NCBI GenBank assembly: GCA_937892155.1
Contig: CALAUG010000061.1
Coordinates: 1-64,000, forward strand
Origin: an uncultured Bacteroidales bacterium
Lineage (GTDB): Bacteria; Bacteroidota; Bacteroidia; Bacteroidales; UBA1715
Length of the DNA: 64,000 nt
Direction: 5' to 3'
Shown here: in pieces, positions 15,545 through 24,680 of the stretch
How positions within the stretch are numbered: the stretch's first letter is position 1
Layout of the letters: each line of letters opens with the position of its first letter
The notes under the pieces: model-generated
The model's database searches: none
Seen by the model: only the letters and a program-made list of their open reading frames with translations
What the model was told of the DNA's origin: nothing
Program-made: the position numbers and the translations under genes

Positions 15545-16192
15545 ATGACCACAAAAGTGAATACGAAAAAAAAGTTTTATGTCGTTTGGAAAGGAAGAGA
15601 TACTGGTGTATTTTATTCCTGGGACAAATGTAAAGCTGCCGTAGAGGGATTTCATGGCGCACTCTATAAATCTTTTGAAAGCGAAGACCAAGCATTTGAA
15701 GCACTCAAACAAGGATGTTCATTCATAGGAACCAAACATACACACGTCTCTGCGTCTTCAAAACCAACCTATAAGCAAACCACTCAAATAATAACGGACA
15801 GCATAGCCGTAGATGCAGCCTGCAGTGGCAACCCTGGCGATATGGAATATCGTGGAGTATATATTCAAACCGGCGAAGAAATTTTTCACATGGGACCATT
15901 TCCCGACGGTACCAACAACGTAGGAGAATTTCTTGCCATTGTCCATGGTTTAGCTCTACTCCAACAAAAAAAATTAACAATTCCGTTATATTCCGATTCA
16001 AAAATTGCCATTGGTTGGATTGCCAAAAAGAAATGCAACACAAAACTCCCAGCAACCCCACGAAACGGAAAATTATTTGAATTGATAGAACGAGCAGAAA
16101 ACTGGTTGGCAACCCACACATACACCACTCCCATTTATAAGTGGGAAACAGATAAATGGGGAGAAATCCCAGCAGATTTTGGAAGGAAATAG
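15545..16192 (+). CDS. rnhA: Ribonuclease H1 with viroplasmin (hybrid-binding) domain
   Basis: This 215-residue enzyme cleaves the RNA strand of RNA-DNA hybrids. The N-terminal hybrid-binding domain covers about residues 8-50 (FYVVWKGRDTGVFYSWDKC). The RNase H domain starts about residue 80 and contains the acidic residues expected of the active site: Asp in AVDAACSGNP, Glu in NNVGEFLA, Asp in LYSDSKIA and a late Asp in PADFGRK. The upstream extension to 15482 runs across the promoter, which supports the ATG at 15545. It is divergent from grpE. Confidence 0.92.
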   Translation: MTTKVNTKKKFYVVWKGRDTGVFYSWDKCKAAVEGFHGALYKSFESEDQAFEALKQGCSFIGTKHTHVSASSKPTYKQTTQIITDSIAVDAACSGNPGDMEYRGVYIQTGEEIFHMGPFPDGTNNVGEFLAIVHGLALLQQKKLTIPLYSDSKIAIGWIAKKKCNTKLPATPRNGKLFELIERAENWLATHTYTTPIYKWETDKWGEIPADFGRK

Positions 16193-16281
16193 TTTTTAAT
16201 ATGTTAATAACTATTATGATTTTTAAATGACACATATTCTCAAATCATCTACTTTTGAATAGAAAGATAAATTTGAGCGAT

Positions 16282-16587
16282 ATGGACAATTTTAACGACA
16301 AGGAGGAAGTGTTCTCTAAGCCAGTCAAAGCTGGAAAAAGAACCTATTTTTTCGATGTTAAGAAAACAAAAAACAACGATTATTTCTTAACAATCACAGA
16401 AAGCAAAAGAGTTTTTGACTCGGAAGACAAGCCAACGTATGAAAAACATAAAATATTCTTATATCAAGAAGATTTTGAAAAATTCGTAGCAGGAATAAAC
16501 GAAGCGGTTGAATTCGTCACAAACGAAAATCCGAACTTTGTTCCTCGAAGCGAATCTCACAAAGATGATTCAGAATTTGGTTTTTAA
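16282..16587 (+). CDS. PUR-family nucleic-acid-binding protein (DUF3276)
   Basis: This 101-residue protein matches the Bacteroidota PUR-alpha-like family: VFSKPVKAGKRTYFFDVKKTKN, then FLTITESKRVF and KHKIFLYQEDFEKF, i.e. one PUR repeat of beta strands plus a helix. Relatives bind single-stranded DNA and RNA. The C-terminus is acidic (HKDDSEFGF). The ATG at 16282 is preferred over the TTG at 16255. A terminator follows directly, so it appears to be monocistronic. Confidence 0.85.
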   Translation: MDNFNDKEEVFSKPVKAGKRTYFFDVKKTKNNDYFLTITESKRVFDSEDKPTYEKHKIFLYQEDFEKFVAGINEAVEFVTNENPNFVPRSESHKDDSEFGF

Positions 16588-16592
16588 TTTTT

Positions 16593-16623
16593 AGAGCTGG
16601 TTATTTGACCAGCTCTTTTTTTA
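16593..16623 (+). terminator. Rho-independent terminator
   Basis: AGAGCTGGT, loop TATTTG, ACCAGCTCT and seven Ts. It separates the PUR-family gene from the pyr operon. Confidence 0.93.
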
Positions 16624-16633
16624 CCCTATCACT

Positions 16634-17548
16634 ATGAGCGATATAAAAAGTTTAGTATCCATCACAGATTTCGATACGGAAGAGTATCTAAAAATATTGG
16701 AACTCGCCGCTAAATTCGAAAAAAATAGTTACCGTAACCTATTAAACGGACGCGTGATAGCTTCGTTATTCTTCGAACCATCCACACGCACCCGATTGAG
16801 TTTCGAAAGCGCAATCAACCGTTTGGGCGGACGGGTAATCGGTTTTTCCGACATTGAAACAACGAGTTCAACAAAAGGAGAATCGTTGCACGACACAATA
16901 AAAATCATATCAAACTACTGTGATTTAATTGTAATGCGCCACCCTCTCGAAGGTGCAGCAAAATTCGCTAGCGAAGTAGCCAATGTGCCAATCATCAACG
17001 CCGGCGACGGTGCCAACCAACACCCAACGCAAACCTTGCTTGATATGTATTCAATTTCAAAAACACAAGGTTCACTCAACAATTTGTCCATCGCGCTTAT
17101 CGGAGATTTGAAATACGGAAGAACCGTACATTCATTGATTATGGCAATGAAATACTTCAACCCTACATTCCACTTGGTTGCTCCTCCAGAATTGGCTTTG
17201 CCTGATGAATACAAAACCATTTTAAAGGAAAATAAGATCACTTTCTATGAACACACCGACATGCAATCGGTATTGAACGAAGCCGACATTGTGTACATGA
17301 CACGTGTTCAAAAAGAACGTTTCTCCGACCTGATGGAATACGAAAAAACGAAGAATTTATACATTTTGAAAAACGATATGCTTAGCAAGACGAAACCAAA
17401 CATGAAAATTCTTCACCCACTTCCACGAGTGAACGAAATCAGTCTTGATGTGGATGCAAATCCCAAAGCTTACTATTTCGAACAAGCACGTAACGGAGTT
17501 TTCACCCGTCAGGCTATCATCAGTTATTTATTGAATCTAAACGCATAA
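16634..17548 (+). CDS. pyrB: Aspartate carbamoyltransferase catalytic subunit
   Basis: This 304-residue enzyme catalyses the committed step of pyrimidine synthesis, carbamoyl phosphate plus aspartate to N-carbamoylaspartate. The carbamoyl phosphate site is FEPSTRTRLSFE (STRTR), with HPTQTLLD and the late HPLPRV loop also present, and KGESLHDT corresponds to the 80s loop. It is full length and followed three bases later by the regulatory subunit. I saw no attenuator hairpin ahead of it apart from the upstream gene's terminator, which ends about ten bases before its start. Confidence 0.97.
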   Translation: MSDIKSLVSITDFDTEEYLKILELAAKFEKNSYRNLLNGRVIASLFFEPSTRTRLSFESAINRLGGRVIGFSDIETTSSTKGESLHDTIKIISNYCDLIVMRHPLEGAAKFASEVANVPIINAGDGANQHPTQTLLDMYSISKTQGSLNNLSIALIGDLKYGRTVHSLIMAMKYFNPTFHLVAPPELALPDEYKTILKENKITFYEHTDMQSVLNEADIVYMTRVQKERFSDLMEYEKTKNLYILKNDMLSKTKPNMKILHPLPRVNEISLDVDANPKAYYFEQARNGVFTRQAIISYLLNLNA

Positions 17549-17551
17549 TCT

Positions 17552-18019
17552 ATGGGAAACATACAGGGAAAACAAATGGTCGTAAGTGCCATTAAAAACG
17601 GCACCGTAATAGACCACATACCAAGCAGTTGTCTATTCAAAGTCATTTCCATTTTGAAATTGGAAAACATTAACAACCAAATTACGTTCGGACTAAACTT
17701 GGAAAGCAAACGTTTGGGTAGTAAAGCAATTATTAAAATTGCCGACAAATTCTTCGAACAAGACGAAATCAACAAAATCGCAATTTTGGCACCCGAAGCA
17801 AAACTCAACATTATTAAAGACTATCAAGTAGTTGAGAAAAAGGTTCTTACGTGTCCTGATAAAGTTCAAGGTATCACCAGATGTTTTAATCCGAAATGTG
17901 TGACAAACCATCAAAACATTATGCCTAAATACACCGTTATTGGCACAACACCAAGCGTAAGCTTAAAATGCGAATATTGCGAGAAAACCACCAATTTTGA
18001 GCACTTCAATTTCATCTAA
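17552..18019 (+). CDS. pyrI: Aspartate carbamoyltransferase regulatory subunit
   Basis: This 155-residue regulatory chain binds nucleotides (CTP and UTP inhibit, ATP activates in characterised enzymes) and tethers catalytic trimers. The N-terminal allosteric domain begins VSAIKNGTVIDHIPS. The C-terminal zinc domain has the four cysteines in CFNPKCVT and CEYCEK. Its stop TAA shares a base with the ATG of the next gene, so an esterase-like gene is coupled to pyrBI. Confidence 0.96.
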   Translation: MGNIQGKQMVVSAIKNGTVIDHIPSSCLFKVISILKLENINNQITFGLNLESKRLGSKAIIKIADKFFEQDEINKIAILAPEAKLNIIKDYQVVEKKVLTCPDKVQGITRCFNPKCVTNHQNIMPKYTVIGTTPSVSLKCEYCEKTTNFEHFNFI

Positions 18020-18693
18020 TGAAAAAACACACAGGCGTATTACTATTTTTCATTCTGATTGTTTCGACTTATGGTTTTTGTCAATCGGAACAAACAATAA
18101 AATTGCGTGTTGCCTGTGTAGGAAACAGCATTACTGAAGGTTTCGGCCTCGACAATCCTGCGACCGAAGCCTACCCTGCCATTTTAGGCAATTTATTGGG
18201 CGATCAATTCGAAGTTAAAAATTTCGGTTTGAGCTGCCGCACCGTCCTGTCCAAAGGCGACTATCCGTGGATACAGGAACCACAATTTAGCGAACTGAAG
18301 GCATTTGCTCCCGAATACATTGTTATAAAGTTAGGCACCAACGACAGCAAAGACTACAACTGGAAATACAAAGATGAGTTCCAAAAAGATTTGGAAACAA
18401 TGATTGACACATTCATGGGATTTTATCCTTTATCTCCCTGTATAATCATTTGCACTCCAGTTCCAGTACTTTCCGACGACAACAAATGGGGACTGCGGGA
18501 TAAAATCATAAGAAAAGAAATTATTCCTATCATAAAACGAGTTGCAATAGAAAAAAATCTTGTCGTAATTGATTTACACACAAAAATCAACAAAAGTTTA
18601 TACTTGCCCGACAACGTGCATTTAAACCCAGAAGGGTCAAAATATCTCGCAAAAAAAATATATGACGAATTTTTCTCGTTAATACCACACTAA
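18019..18693 (+). CDS. Exported SGNH/GDSL hydrolase
   Basis: This 224-residue protein has a signal peptide (to about FCQS) and the four SGNH blocks: VGNSITEGFG (catalytic Ser), NFGLSCRT (Gly), KLGTNDSKDYN (Asn) and DNVHLNPEGS (Asp/His). Such enzymes are esterases or lipases, often sugar O-deacetylases in Bacteroidota. The start overlaps pyrI by one base, so it is expressed with pyrimidine genes, though a functional link is not obvious. Substrate unknown. Confidence 0.88.
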   Translation: MKKHTGVLLFFILIVSTYGFCQSEQTIKLRVACVGNSITEGFGLDNPATEAYPAILGNLLGDQFEVKNFGLSCRTVLSKGDYPWIQEPQFSELKAFAPEYIVIKLGTNDSKDYNWKYKDEFQKDLETMIDTFMGFYPLSPCIIICTPVPVLSDDNKWGLRDKIIRKEIIPIIKRVAIEKNLVVIDLHTKINKSLYLPDNVHLNPEGSKYLAKKIYDEFFSLIPH

Positions 18694-18718
18694 ATATCAT
18701 TAACAAATACTTTTTCCT

Positions 18719-20647
18719 ATGAAAAAAGCAATTGTACTTTTTACTATCCTGTTTACCTGTCTTTGCTGTGTTGCACAAGAATATGCGTCAAAAAACAAGA
18801 AAGCGATTGCCGCCTACGAATCGGCATTGCAAAATTACCAGTTATTTTACTACGACAAGGCAGAAGAAAATCTCAAAACTGCGTTAAAACAAGATGAATA
18901 TTTTGTTGAGGCATATTATCTTTTGGCTGGGGTTTATTCACAAAAAAACGATACAACGCAAATGCTCAAAACTCTTGAAACCTGCGTTGACAAATGTGGC
19001 GGCGCCTACTTATGGTCAAGATACAAATTAGCATACGAAGAGTACAATTTAGGAATGTATAAAAAAGCATTCGCAAATCTACAACACTTCAAAAGAGCAG
19101 AGGAAATGCACTCTGCATCAACACTTTCCAAAGTCGATCAAGCAAATCTTGACGATTTAATCAACAAGGTAAACACAGCACTCGAGTTACAGTCAAAACC
19201 TGTAAATTTTTCGCCAAAAAATTTAGGTAAAAACATCAACACAGAGTTCGATGACTATCATCCATCCATCACAGTTGATGACAACACATTAATTTATACA
19301 ATCAATCTTCCTACTGCAAATCCCAAAATAAAACAAGAGGATTTATACACAGCCGAAAAATTTGAAGAATGGCAAAAAAGTATGCCAATGACTCAGATTA
19401 ACACAAAATCAAACGAAGGTGCGCAATCAATTACAGCAGACGGAAAGACAATGTTTTTCACCATTTGTAATGCCCCTAACGGACTTGGTTCCTGTGACAT
19501 ATATCTTACAAAAAAAATCGGAACGGCCTGGACACGACCAATAAATCTTGGCGAGCCAGTCAACAGTAAATATTGGGAATCACAACCTTCATGTTCTGCA
19601 GACGGAAGAACATTATATTTTACATCAAACCGTCCGGGCGGTATTGGACAAAAAGACATTTGGGTAACAAACCAACTGCCTAATGGAACATGGACTAAAC
19701 CAGAAAATTTGGGAGCAACAATCAACACACAGAAAAACGATGAATCGCCGTACATTCATGCAGACGGACGAACGTTGTACTACGCATCTGATGGTATTGA
19801 CGGCATGGGCAAAAAAGATCTGTTCGGTTCACAAAAGAATGACAATGGCGCTTGGACAACACCTAAAAATCTTGGCTATCCTTTAAACACGTGTGAGGAC
19901 GAATCACATCTTATTATCAATGCAGAAGGCACTAAAGGTTACCTTGCATCGAATCGTTTTGGCGGATTTGGAGGATATGACATCTACGAATTCACACTCG
20001 ACGAAACATTCAAAGTAAAGCCCAACGCTGTTACTTACGTACAATGCATTGTTTTTGACTCCCAAACCAAAAGTAAGTTAAGTGCCAACATTGAACTTAC
20101 AGATTTACTGACAAATGAAAAAGTCTTTATCAGCAAATCCGACCAAGTAACAGGCGAATGCATTGTTCCTTTCATTGAAGATCACCAGTATGCCTTGGCT
20201 GTTGAACGTCCTGGTTACTTATTCTATTCTGAAAATGTTTCTTTAAATAATTTCAAAGGACAGGAAAAAATTGAAATTCCATTACAGCAAATCAATGTTG
20301 GCAACTACGTAGTGCTTAAAAACATTTATTTCTTCACGGATCAAGCAATATGCAAAGACGAATCAAAACCTGAGCTGGAATCGATTGGACGCTTTATGAA
20401 ACAAAATCCAAACGTACATGTTGAAATTGGAGGACACACCGATAATGTCGGCAGTTCGTCATACAATCAAAAACTTTCAGAGAAACGTGCAGAATATATC
20501 GTTTCGGTATTGACAAAAACCTATGGTATAGAAGCCCAAAGATTGACGTGGAAAGGATACGGCGACACAAAACCGTGCGTACCAAACACAAGCGACGAAA
20601 ATCGTGCGAAAAACCGTAGAACTGAATTGATTATCACAGCGAAATAG
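18719..20647 (+). CDS. PorE-like OmpA-family protein
   Basis: The architecture in 642 residues is: signal peptide, possibly of lipoprotein type (FTCLCC); TPR-like helices (about 20-165); a PD40/WD40-like propeller with repeated YFTSNRPGG and DGRTLYYASDG motifs (about 165-430); a carboxypeptidase-regulatory-like beta domain (about 440-510); and a C-terminal OmpA domain with GGHTDNVGSSSYNQKLSEKR and NRRTELII. This is the domain order reported for PorE, the peptidoglycan-binding component of the type IX secretion system, but close paralogues with other roles exist. It is 25 bases downstream of the SGNH gene. Confidence 0.75.
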   Translation: MKKAIVLFTILFTCLCCVAQEYASKNKKAIAAYESALQNYQLFYYDKAEENLKTALKQDEYFVEAYYLLAGVYSQKNDTTQMLKTLETCVDKCGGAYLWSRYKLAYEEYNLGMYKKAFANLQHFKRAEEMHSASTLSKVDQANLDDLINKVNTALELQSKPVNFSPKNLGKNINTEFDDYHPSITVDDNTLIYTINLPTANPKIKQEDLYTAEKFEEWQKSMPMTQINTKSNEGAQSITADGKTMFFTICNAPNGLGSCDIYLTKKIGTAWTRPINLGEPVNSKYWESQPSCSADGRTLYFTSNRPGGIGQKDIWVTNQLPNGTWTKPENLGATINTQKNDESPYIHADGRTLYYASDGIDGMGKKDLFGSQKNDNGAWTTPKNLGYPLNTCEDESHLIINAEGTKGYLASNRFGGFGGYDIYEFTLDETFKVKPNAVTYVQCIVFDSQTKSKLSANIELTDLLTNEKVFISKSDQVTGECIVPFIEDHQYALAVERPGYLFYSENVSLNNFKGQEKIEIPLQQINVGNYVVLKNIYFFTDQAICKDESKPELESIGRFMKQNPNVHVEIGGHTDNVGSSSYNQKLSEKRAEYIVSVLTKTYGIEAQRLTWKGYGDTKPCVPNTSDENRAKNRRTELIITAK

Positions 20648-20655
20648 TTTACCAA

Positions 20656-21411
20656 TTAGCGATAAGTATGCAATGATTCAGTTTGCATAACGTAGTTCAA
20701 TCCAAACCAACAAAACAGTACCAGCAAAAACGCAAGAACCGATACTATTTGCGCCAATCTAATCATATTTCTATGAGAAATACGGAAATGTATATAAAGC
20801 ATATACACGAGCCACGAAATTAAAGCCCATAATTCTTTTACATCCCAAGTCCAATAGCCGCCCCACACATTTTTTGCCCACACTGCACCTATAATCATAC
20901 CTATTGTCTGACACGAAAAACCAGCTTGAATCATAAAATCCTGTTTATCAACATTATCAGTCCGCGAAAACAAACCTTTTATTCCTATCAATGCTGCTAT
21001 CGCAAGAAAGGCATACCCGAACATATACACCAACACGTGCGGAACGTACCATATACTTTGTAAAGCCATTGGCAGTTGATGACCGAACGTATCGTATTTT
21101 ACAATATTCAAGATTAAGAAGACAGTCGATAACAAAAATCCATACCACCCTATTAATCTGCTCTTCCAGTGGAAACAACACACATAACCAATAAGTGAAG
21201 AACAACAGGCAAACAAATACCGTGTTTCCCAAACAGTTTTCATTGGTGGATGCTGTTCAAAAATCCATAAAATAGCAAACAACAACAACAAACACGAAAC
21301 ACCTATTACACCTATAACATTTGTCCATTTGTTTCCTTTAAGCAATCCAACAGATGCCAACCCAAAGCAAATAATAGCTATACACGCAATGCAATAAAAG
21401 AAAATGTCCAT
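20656..21411 (-). CDS. ccsA: Cytochrome c biogenesis protein CcsA-like
   Basis: This 251-residue membrane protein has about eight hydrophobic segments and the tryptophan-rich haem-handling motif WGGYWTWDVKELWALISW. CcsA/ResC carries haem across the membrane for attachment to c-type cytochromes, working with ResB. The ATG at 21411 is preferred to a TTG at 21423 that overlaps resB. It follows resB after one base. The gene converges on the PorE-like gene. Confidence 0.88.
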   Translation of the reverse strand: MDIFFYCIACIAIICFGLASVGLLKGNKWTNVIGVIGVSCLLLLFAILWIFEQHPPMKTVWETRYLFACCSSLIGYVCCFHWKSRLIGWYGFLLSTVFLILNIVKYDTFGHQLPMALQSIWYVPHVLVYMFGYAFLAIAALIGIKGLFSRTDNVDKQDFMIQAGFSCQTIGMIIGAVWAKNVWGGYWTWDVKELWALISWLVYMLYIHFRISHRNMIRLAQIVSVLAFLLVLFCWFGLNYVMQTESLHTYR

Positions 21412-21412
21412 A

Positions 21413-22174
21413 CTAGTTATCAAATTTTCTGCGCCTTGTAACCAACATCATTATTGAACCAACAGCCAACAATGCGAACCCAAATTCAACAAAAAATTTC
21501 CAAGAATCATACAAGACAGAAAATACACAAATTATTCGTGTATTCTCCTGCGAAAAACTTTTTAACGACACAAGCCAGCCATTTTTTGAATATGGTTCAT
21601 TCACACGAATCGTATAGAAATCATAATCTTCATCGTTCCAAAAGAATTCAACATCTGCCGAAATAGACACCAATTCGTTTTTTTGACTATTGCAGTGAAA
21701 ATCGCTGCAACTCATAACAAATGGTAATTGTACATTTTCAATTTCCGACACTTGAGCCACATCATAGCGTGAATCTTTTGACACAACAACATCGCACGAT
21801 TTCCTATCAAACGAGCCTAGAAACAACGATGCAAATGCCAACCACAATCCCCAATGAGTTATGATAAACCAAATACTTTTACGATTAAATGGAATAGTAC
21901 GTTTTACCGCTGCAAAACCTAATACAATTAAAAAAATAAAAGCAGAAATTACGAAAGGCCAAGTGTGAGTAATTGACTGGATATTACCCATTCGAAGCAC
22001 AATCCCTAGCACGACGACAGTAACCAACAATAGAACTATAGCTATTATTGCAGCCTTCACCGATTCCAAAAAACGAACGACTGCAGAGTCATGTTTCCAT
22101 ATATGGAAAATAACAATGCAGTCGAACAAGAGTAATAAAATCAGTGCATTTACTGGGAATGCAAGGATTTCCAT
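21413..22174 (-). CDS. resB: Cytochrome c biogenesis protein ResB-like
   Basis: This 253-residue protein has three N-terminal hydrophobic helices, a fourth near residue 110-125 (WFIITHWGLWLAFASLFLGSFD), a periplasmic domain and a C-terminal helix followed by RRRKFDN. This matches the short ResB/Ccs1 form of Bacteroidota. It partners CcsA to present apocytochrome thiols and haem. It starts on the last base of purT and is coupled to ccsA. Which cytochrome is served (for example nitrite reductase) cannot be told here. Confidence 0.75.
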   Translation of the reverse strand: MEILAFPVNALILLLLFDCIVIFHIWKHDSAVVRFLESVKAAIIAIVLLLVTVVVLGIVLRMGNIQSITHTWPFVISAFIFLIVLGFAAVKRTIPFNRKSIWFIITHWGLWLAFASLFLGSFDRKSCDVVVSKDSRYDVAQVSEIENVQLPFVMSCSDFHCNSQKNELVSISADVEFFWNDEDYDFYTIRVNEPYSKNGWLVSLKSFSQENTRIICVFSVLYDSWKFFVEFGFALLAVGSIMMLVTRRRKFDN

Positions 22175-23355
22175 TATTTTTCAACTTTCAATTTGTCGTA
22201 CATCGCACGAACTTTTTCTTTTGCCTCTTCAACAGAATTGCCGCGAGCCAAAAGAACCGCCATACGACGATGGTCGTGAACTTCAGGTTTACCAAAAATT
22301 CTAATTTGCGTATCAGGAACCGACAAAACTTCTTCCAAATTGCTAAATGAAACATTTTCGCTATCACCACGAACAACCACGGCTTTCGAAGCAGATGGAC
22401 CATGGAATGCGATATTTGGAATCGGCAAACCAAGAATTGCACGTACGTGAAGTGAGAATTCCGACAAATCCTGCGAAATCATCGTAACCATACCAGTATC
22501 GTGTGGACGAGGCGAAACTTCACTAAAGATGACATCATCACCTTTAATGAACATCTCAACACCGAAAATACCACGACCACCAAGTGCGTCGGTTATTTTC
22601 TTAGCAATTTCCTGCGCTTTTTGTAATGCTGTATTCGACATTGGTTGTGGTTGCCAAGATTCCTGGTAATCACCATCTTTTTGCCAGTGGCCTACAGGAT
22701 TCAAGAAACTTGTTCCGTCTTTGTGGCGAACTGTCAACAATGTGATTTCGTAATCAAAATCAACAAAACCTTCTACAATAACTTTTCCTGCTCCAGCACG
22801 CCCACCTTCTTGTGAAATAGCCCATGAATTATCAATATCGGCTTCTGTTTTAACAACACTTTGACCATGTCCGGAAGAACTCATAATTGGTTTTACAACA
22901 CAAGGTATTCCAACTTCCTTGATTGCATCCGTATATTCTTTATAATTTGCAGCAAATCGGTAATTTGAAGTCTTAAGCCCCAACTCTTCTGCAGCCAAGC
23001 GACGAATTCCTTCGCGGTTCATCGTTAAGAATGTTGCACGAGCTGTAGGAATCACATTAAAGCCTTCTTCTTCAAGTTCCAACAATGTTTTTGTAGCAAT
23101 TGCTTCAACTTCAGGGATAATATAATCTGGTTTTTCTGCGTAAATAATTTCACGCAATTTATCACCGTCAAGCATAGAAATTACATAAGATTTATGAGCC
23201 ACTTGCATTGCCGGCGCATTTGCATATCTATCAACTGCAACCACCTCAATGCCATATCGCTGCAATTCAATTGCAACTTCCTTACCTAATTCACCTGAAC
23301 CACAAAGCAAGGCCTTTTTCCCGCCTTCTTTGAATACTGTACCAAATTTTGTCAT
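22174..23355 (-). CDS. purT: Formate-dependent phosphoribosylglycinamide formyltransferase
   Basis: This 393-residue ATP-grasp enzyme makes formyl-GAR from GAR, formate and ATP in purine synthesis. It shows the N-terminal LLCGSGELGKEVAIELQRYG nucleotide fold, the ATP-grasp core (CVVKPIMSSSGHGQS, GGRGIFGVEMF) and the metal site region EVSPRPHDTGMVT. Length is as usual. A single 1-base overlap links it to resB, an unrelated function, so the operon is probably a convenience grouping. Confidence 0.96.
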   Translation of the reverse strand: MTKFGTVFKEGGKKALLCGSGELGKEVAIELQRYGIEVVAVDRYANAPAMQVAHKSYVISMLDGDKLREIIYAEKPDYIIPEVEAIATKTLLELEEEGFNVIPTARATFLTMNREGIRRLAAEELGLKTSNYRFAANYKEYTDAIKEVGIPCVVKPIMSSSGHGQSVVKTEADIDNSWAISQEGGRAGAGKVIVEGFVDFDYEITLLTVRHKDGTSFLNPVGHWQKDGDYQESWQPQPMSNTALQKAQEIAKKITDALGGRGIFGVEMFIKGDDVIFSEVSPRPHDTGMVTMISQDLSEFSLHVRAILGLPIPNIAFHGPSASKAVVVRGDSENVSFSNLEEVLSVPDTQIRIFGKPEVHDHRRMAVLLARGNSVEEAKEKVRAMYDKLKVEK

Positions 23356-23465
23356 ACAACTTGAAAATTGAAATTATTTATGCCAAAAATAAGGATTCAA
23401 CTCCATAAAGAAATAAATCAAACAAAGAAGTTATTGACAATTTAAACGAGTTTTGCACAACTCAA

Positions 23466-24380
23466 CTACCAATTTATAGGACATGCTTTCAAATCGGGAG
23501 CGACACGTACTGCAGGCATTGGCAAATGGTAGAAATTCACATATTTATAGATATAATATCCAACATTTTTTTGCTGGAAGAATTTCGTCAAATTAATATC
23601 AAGGCCAAAATAAAATTCTGCTTTGCCAGAAGTATTACTTCCGTTCTCCTTTAAATTCTCCGCACTTACCCCTAAAGCAACATCAATAAAATAGGGGAAC
23701 TTGTATTTTTGTTTATTCTTGCAAAATAAATGAGCCCAATCAACGGTCAACCAAAAATACTGACGATCGTAATCGTCTATGAACGAATACGCACTCTTGG
23801 ACAACGCATTCGTTTTATACTTATAATATTCGGTCTCGTATGAATAATTCCAATCATAACTCCATTTGAAACTGAAGTTTCGAAAGAAAGGCACTTTTGT
23901 CTGCAACACAGGATAAAACGCACCTAAAATATTTGCCATTTCATCGTATATGCTAAATCCCCAAAATGGCGCATATCCATCCTTTATTTCTATCACCGTG
24001 GCATTTATTGAAGACAATCCTGCACCTCCCCACACTGCCCACTTCTCAGAAACACCACATACACGCAACAAATCGGAAAATGCCGTAGAAACTAAACATG
24101 AAGCTGTAAAATGTCCTATTTTATCAAGATTGCGAGCATATTTCAAATCAGTGCCACCATCAAAATGAAATCCCGAACTACGTTTACTCCACCATACATT
24201 ATTCATGTAAACGTACACCCCGGCCAAGGCACATGGAGTAATTGCCCCAACAGTAATCAGACCTGGCACATTTATTTTTTTTGCGTCCGTTGATTGTTGA
24301 TATACCGTATCACTCTGCGAAAAAACATTCGAAGTTACAAGACACAAAATGACAATAATATATGTATATGTTTTTCGCAT
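23466..24380 (-). CDS. DUF2279 family exported protein
   Basis: This 304-residue protein has a signal peptide (ends near VFSQS) and the family core: a Trp-rich start (YVYMNNVWWS), DKIGHFTASCLVSTAFSD with a conserved His, GGAGLSSINATVIEIKDGYAPFWGFS and a following DEMANILG. DUF2279 is a Bacteroidota and proteobacterial family of envelope proteins without known function. The ATG at 24380 starts immediately before the signal peptide; the ten-residue extension upstream is dropped. It is divergent from rho. Confidence 0.72.
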   Translation of the reverse strand: MRKTYTYIIVILCLVTSNVFSQSDTVYQQSTDAKKINVPGLITVGAITPCALAGVYVYMNNVWWSKRSSGFHFDGGTDLKYARNLDKIGHFTASCLVSTAFSDLLRVCGVSEKWAVWGGAGLSSINATVIEIKDGYAPFWGFSIYDEMANILGAFYPVLQTKVPFFRNFSFKWSYDWNYSYETEYYKYKTNALSKSAYSFIDDYDRQYFWLTVDWAHLFCKNKQKYKFPYFIDVALGVSAENLKENGSNTSGKAEFYFGLDINLTKFFQQKNVGYYIYKYVNFYHLPMPAVRVAPDLKACPINW

Positions 24381-24619
24381 CTCAAAAAAAATGGACACCA
24401 TCATCCACATCGGGAAGAACCGAACAAAAATAGAATAATTATCACATAATTATGAAGAGCTATCTTTTTTTTCAACATTTACCAGCTTTTTTTTTATAAA
24501 AACTGCTTGTAATTCAACAAAACTCCGTATTATTGCACCCGGTTTCGCAAACGATACTAACAACGTGAAACCAAAATCCTTTTTACATTGAATAAAATAT
24601 ACATATCCAACTTTGAAAA

Positions 24620-24627
24620 TAGTTTTG
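24620..24627 (+). promoter_or_regulatory. Probable -7 box of rho
   Basis: TAGTTTTG fits TAnnTTTG and is followed by a small hairpin (TTGTG-TTTTTA-CACAA). The 300-base gap 24381-24680 also holds the leftward promoter of the DUF2279 gene, not pinpointed, and an ATAATTAT-CAC-ATAATTAT repeat near 24436. No gene is seen in it. Confidence 0.4.
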
Positions 24628-24680
24628 TGTTTTTACACAACAACATATATCAATTTATTTTTAATCAAAAAAATTTTTAA

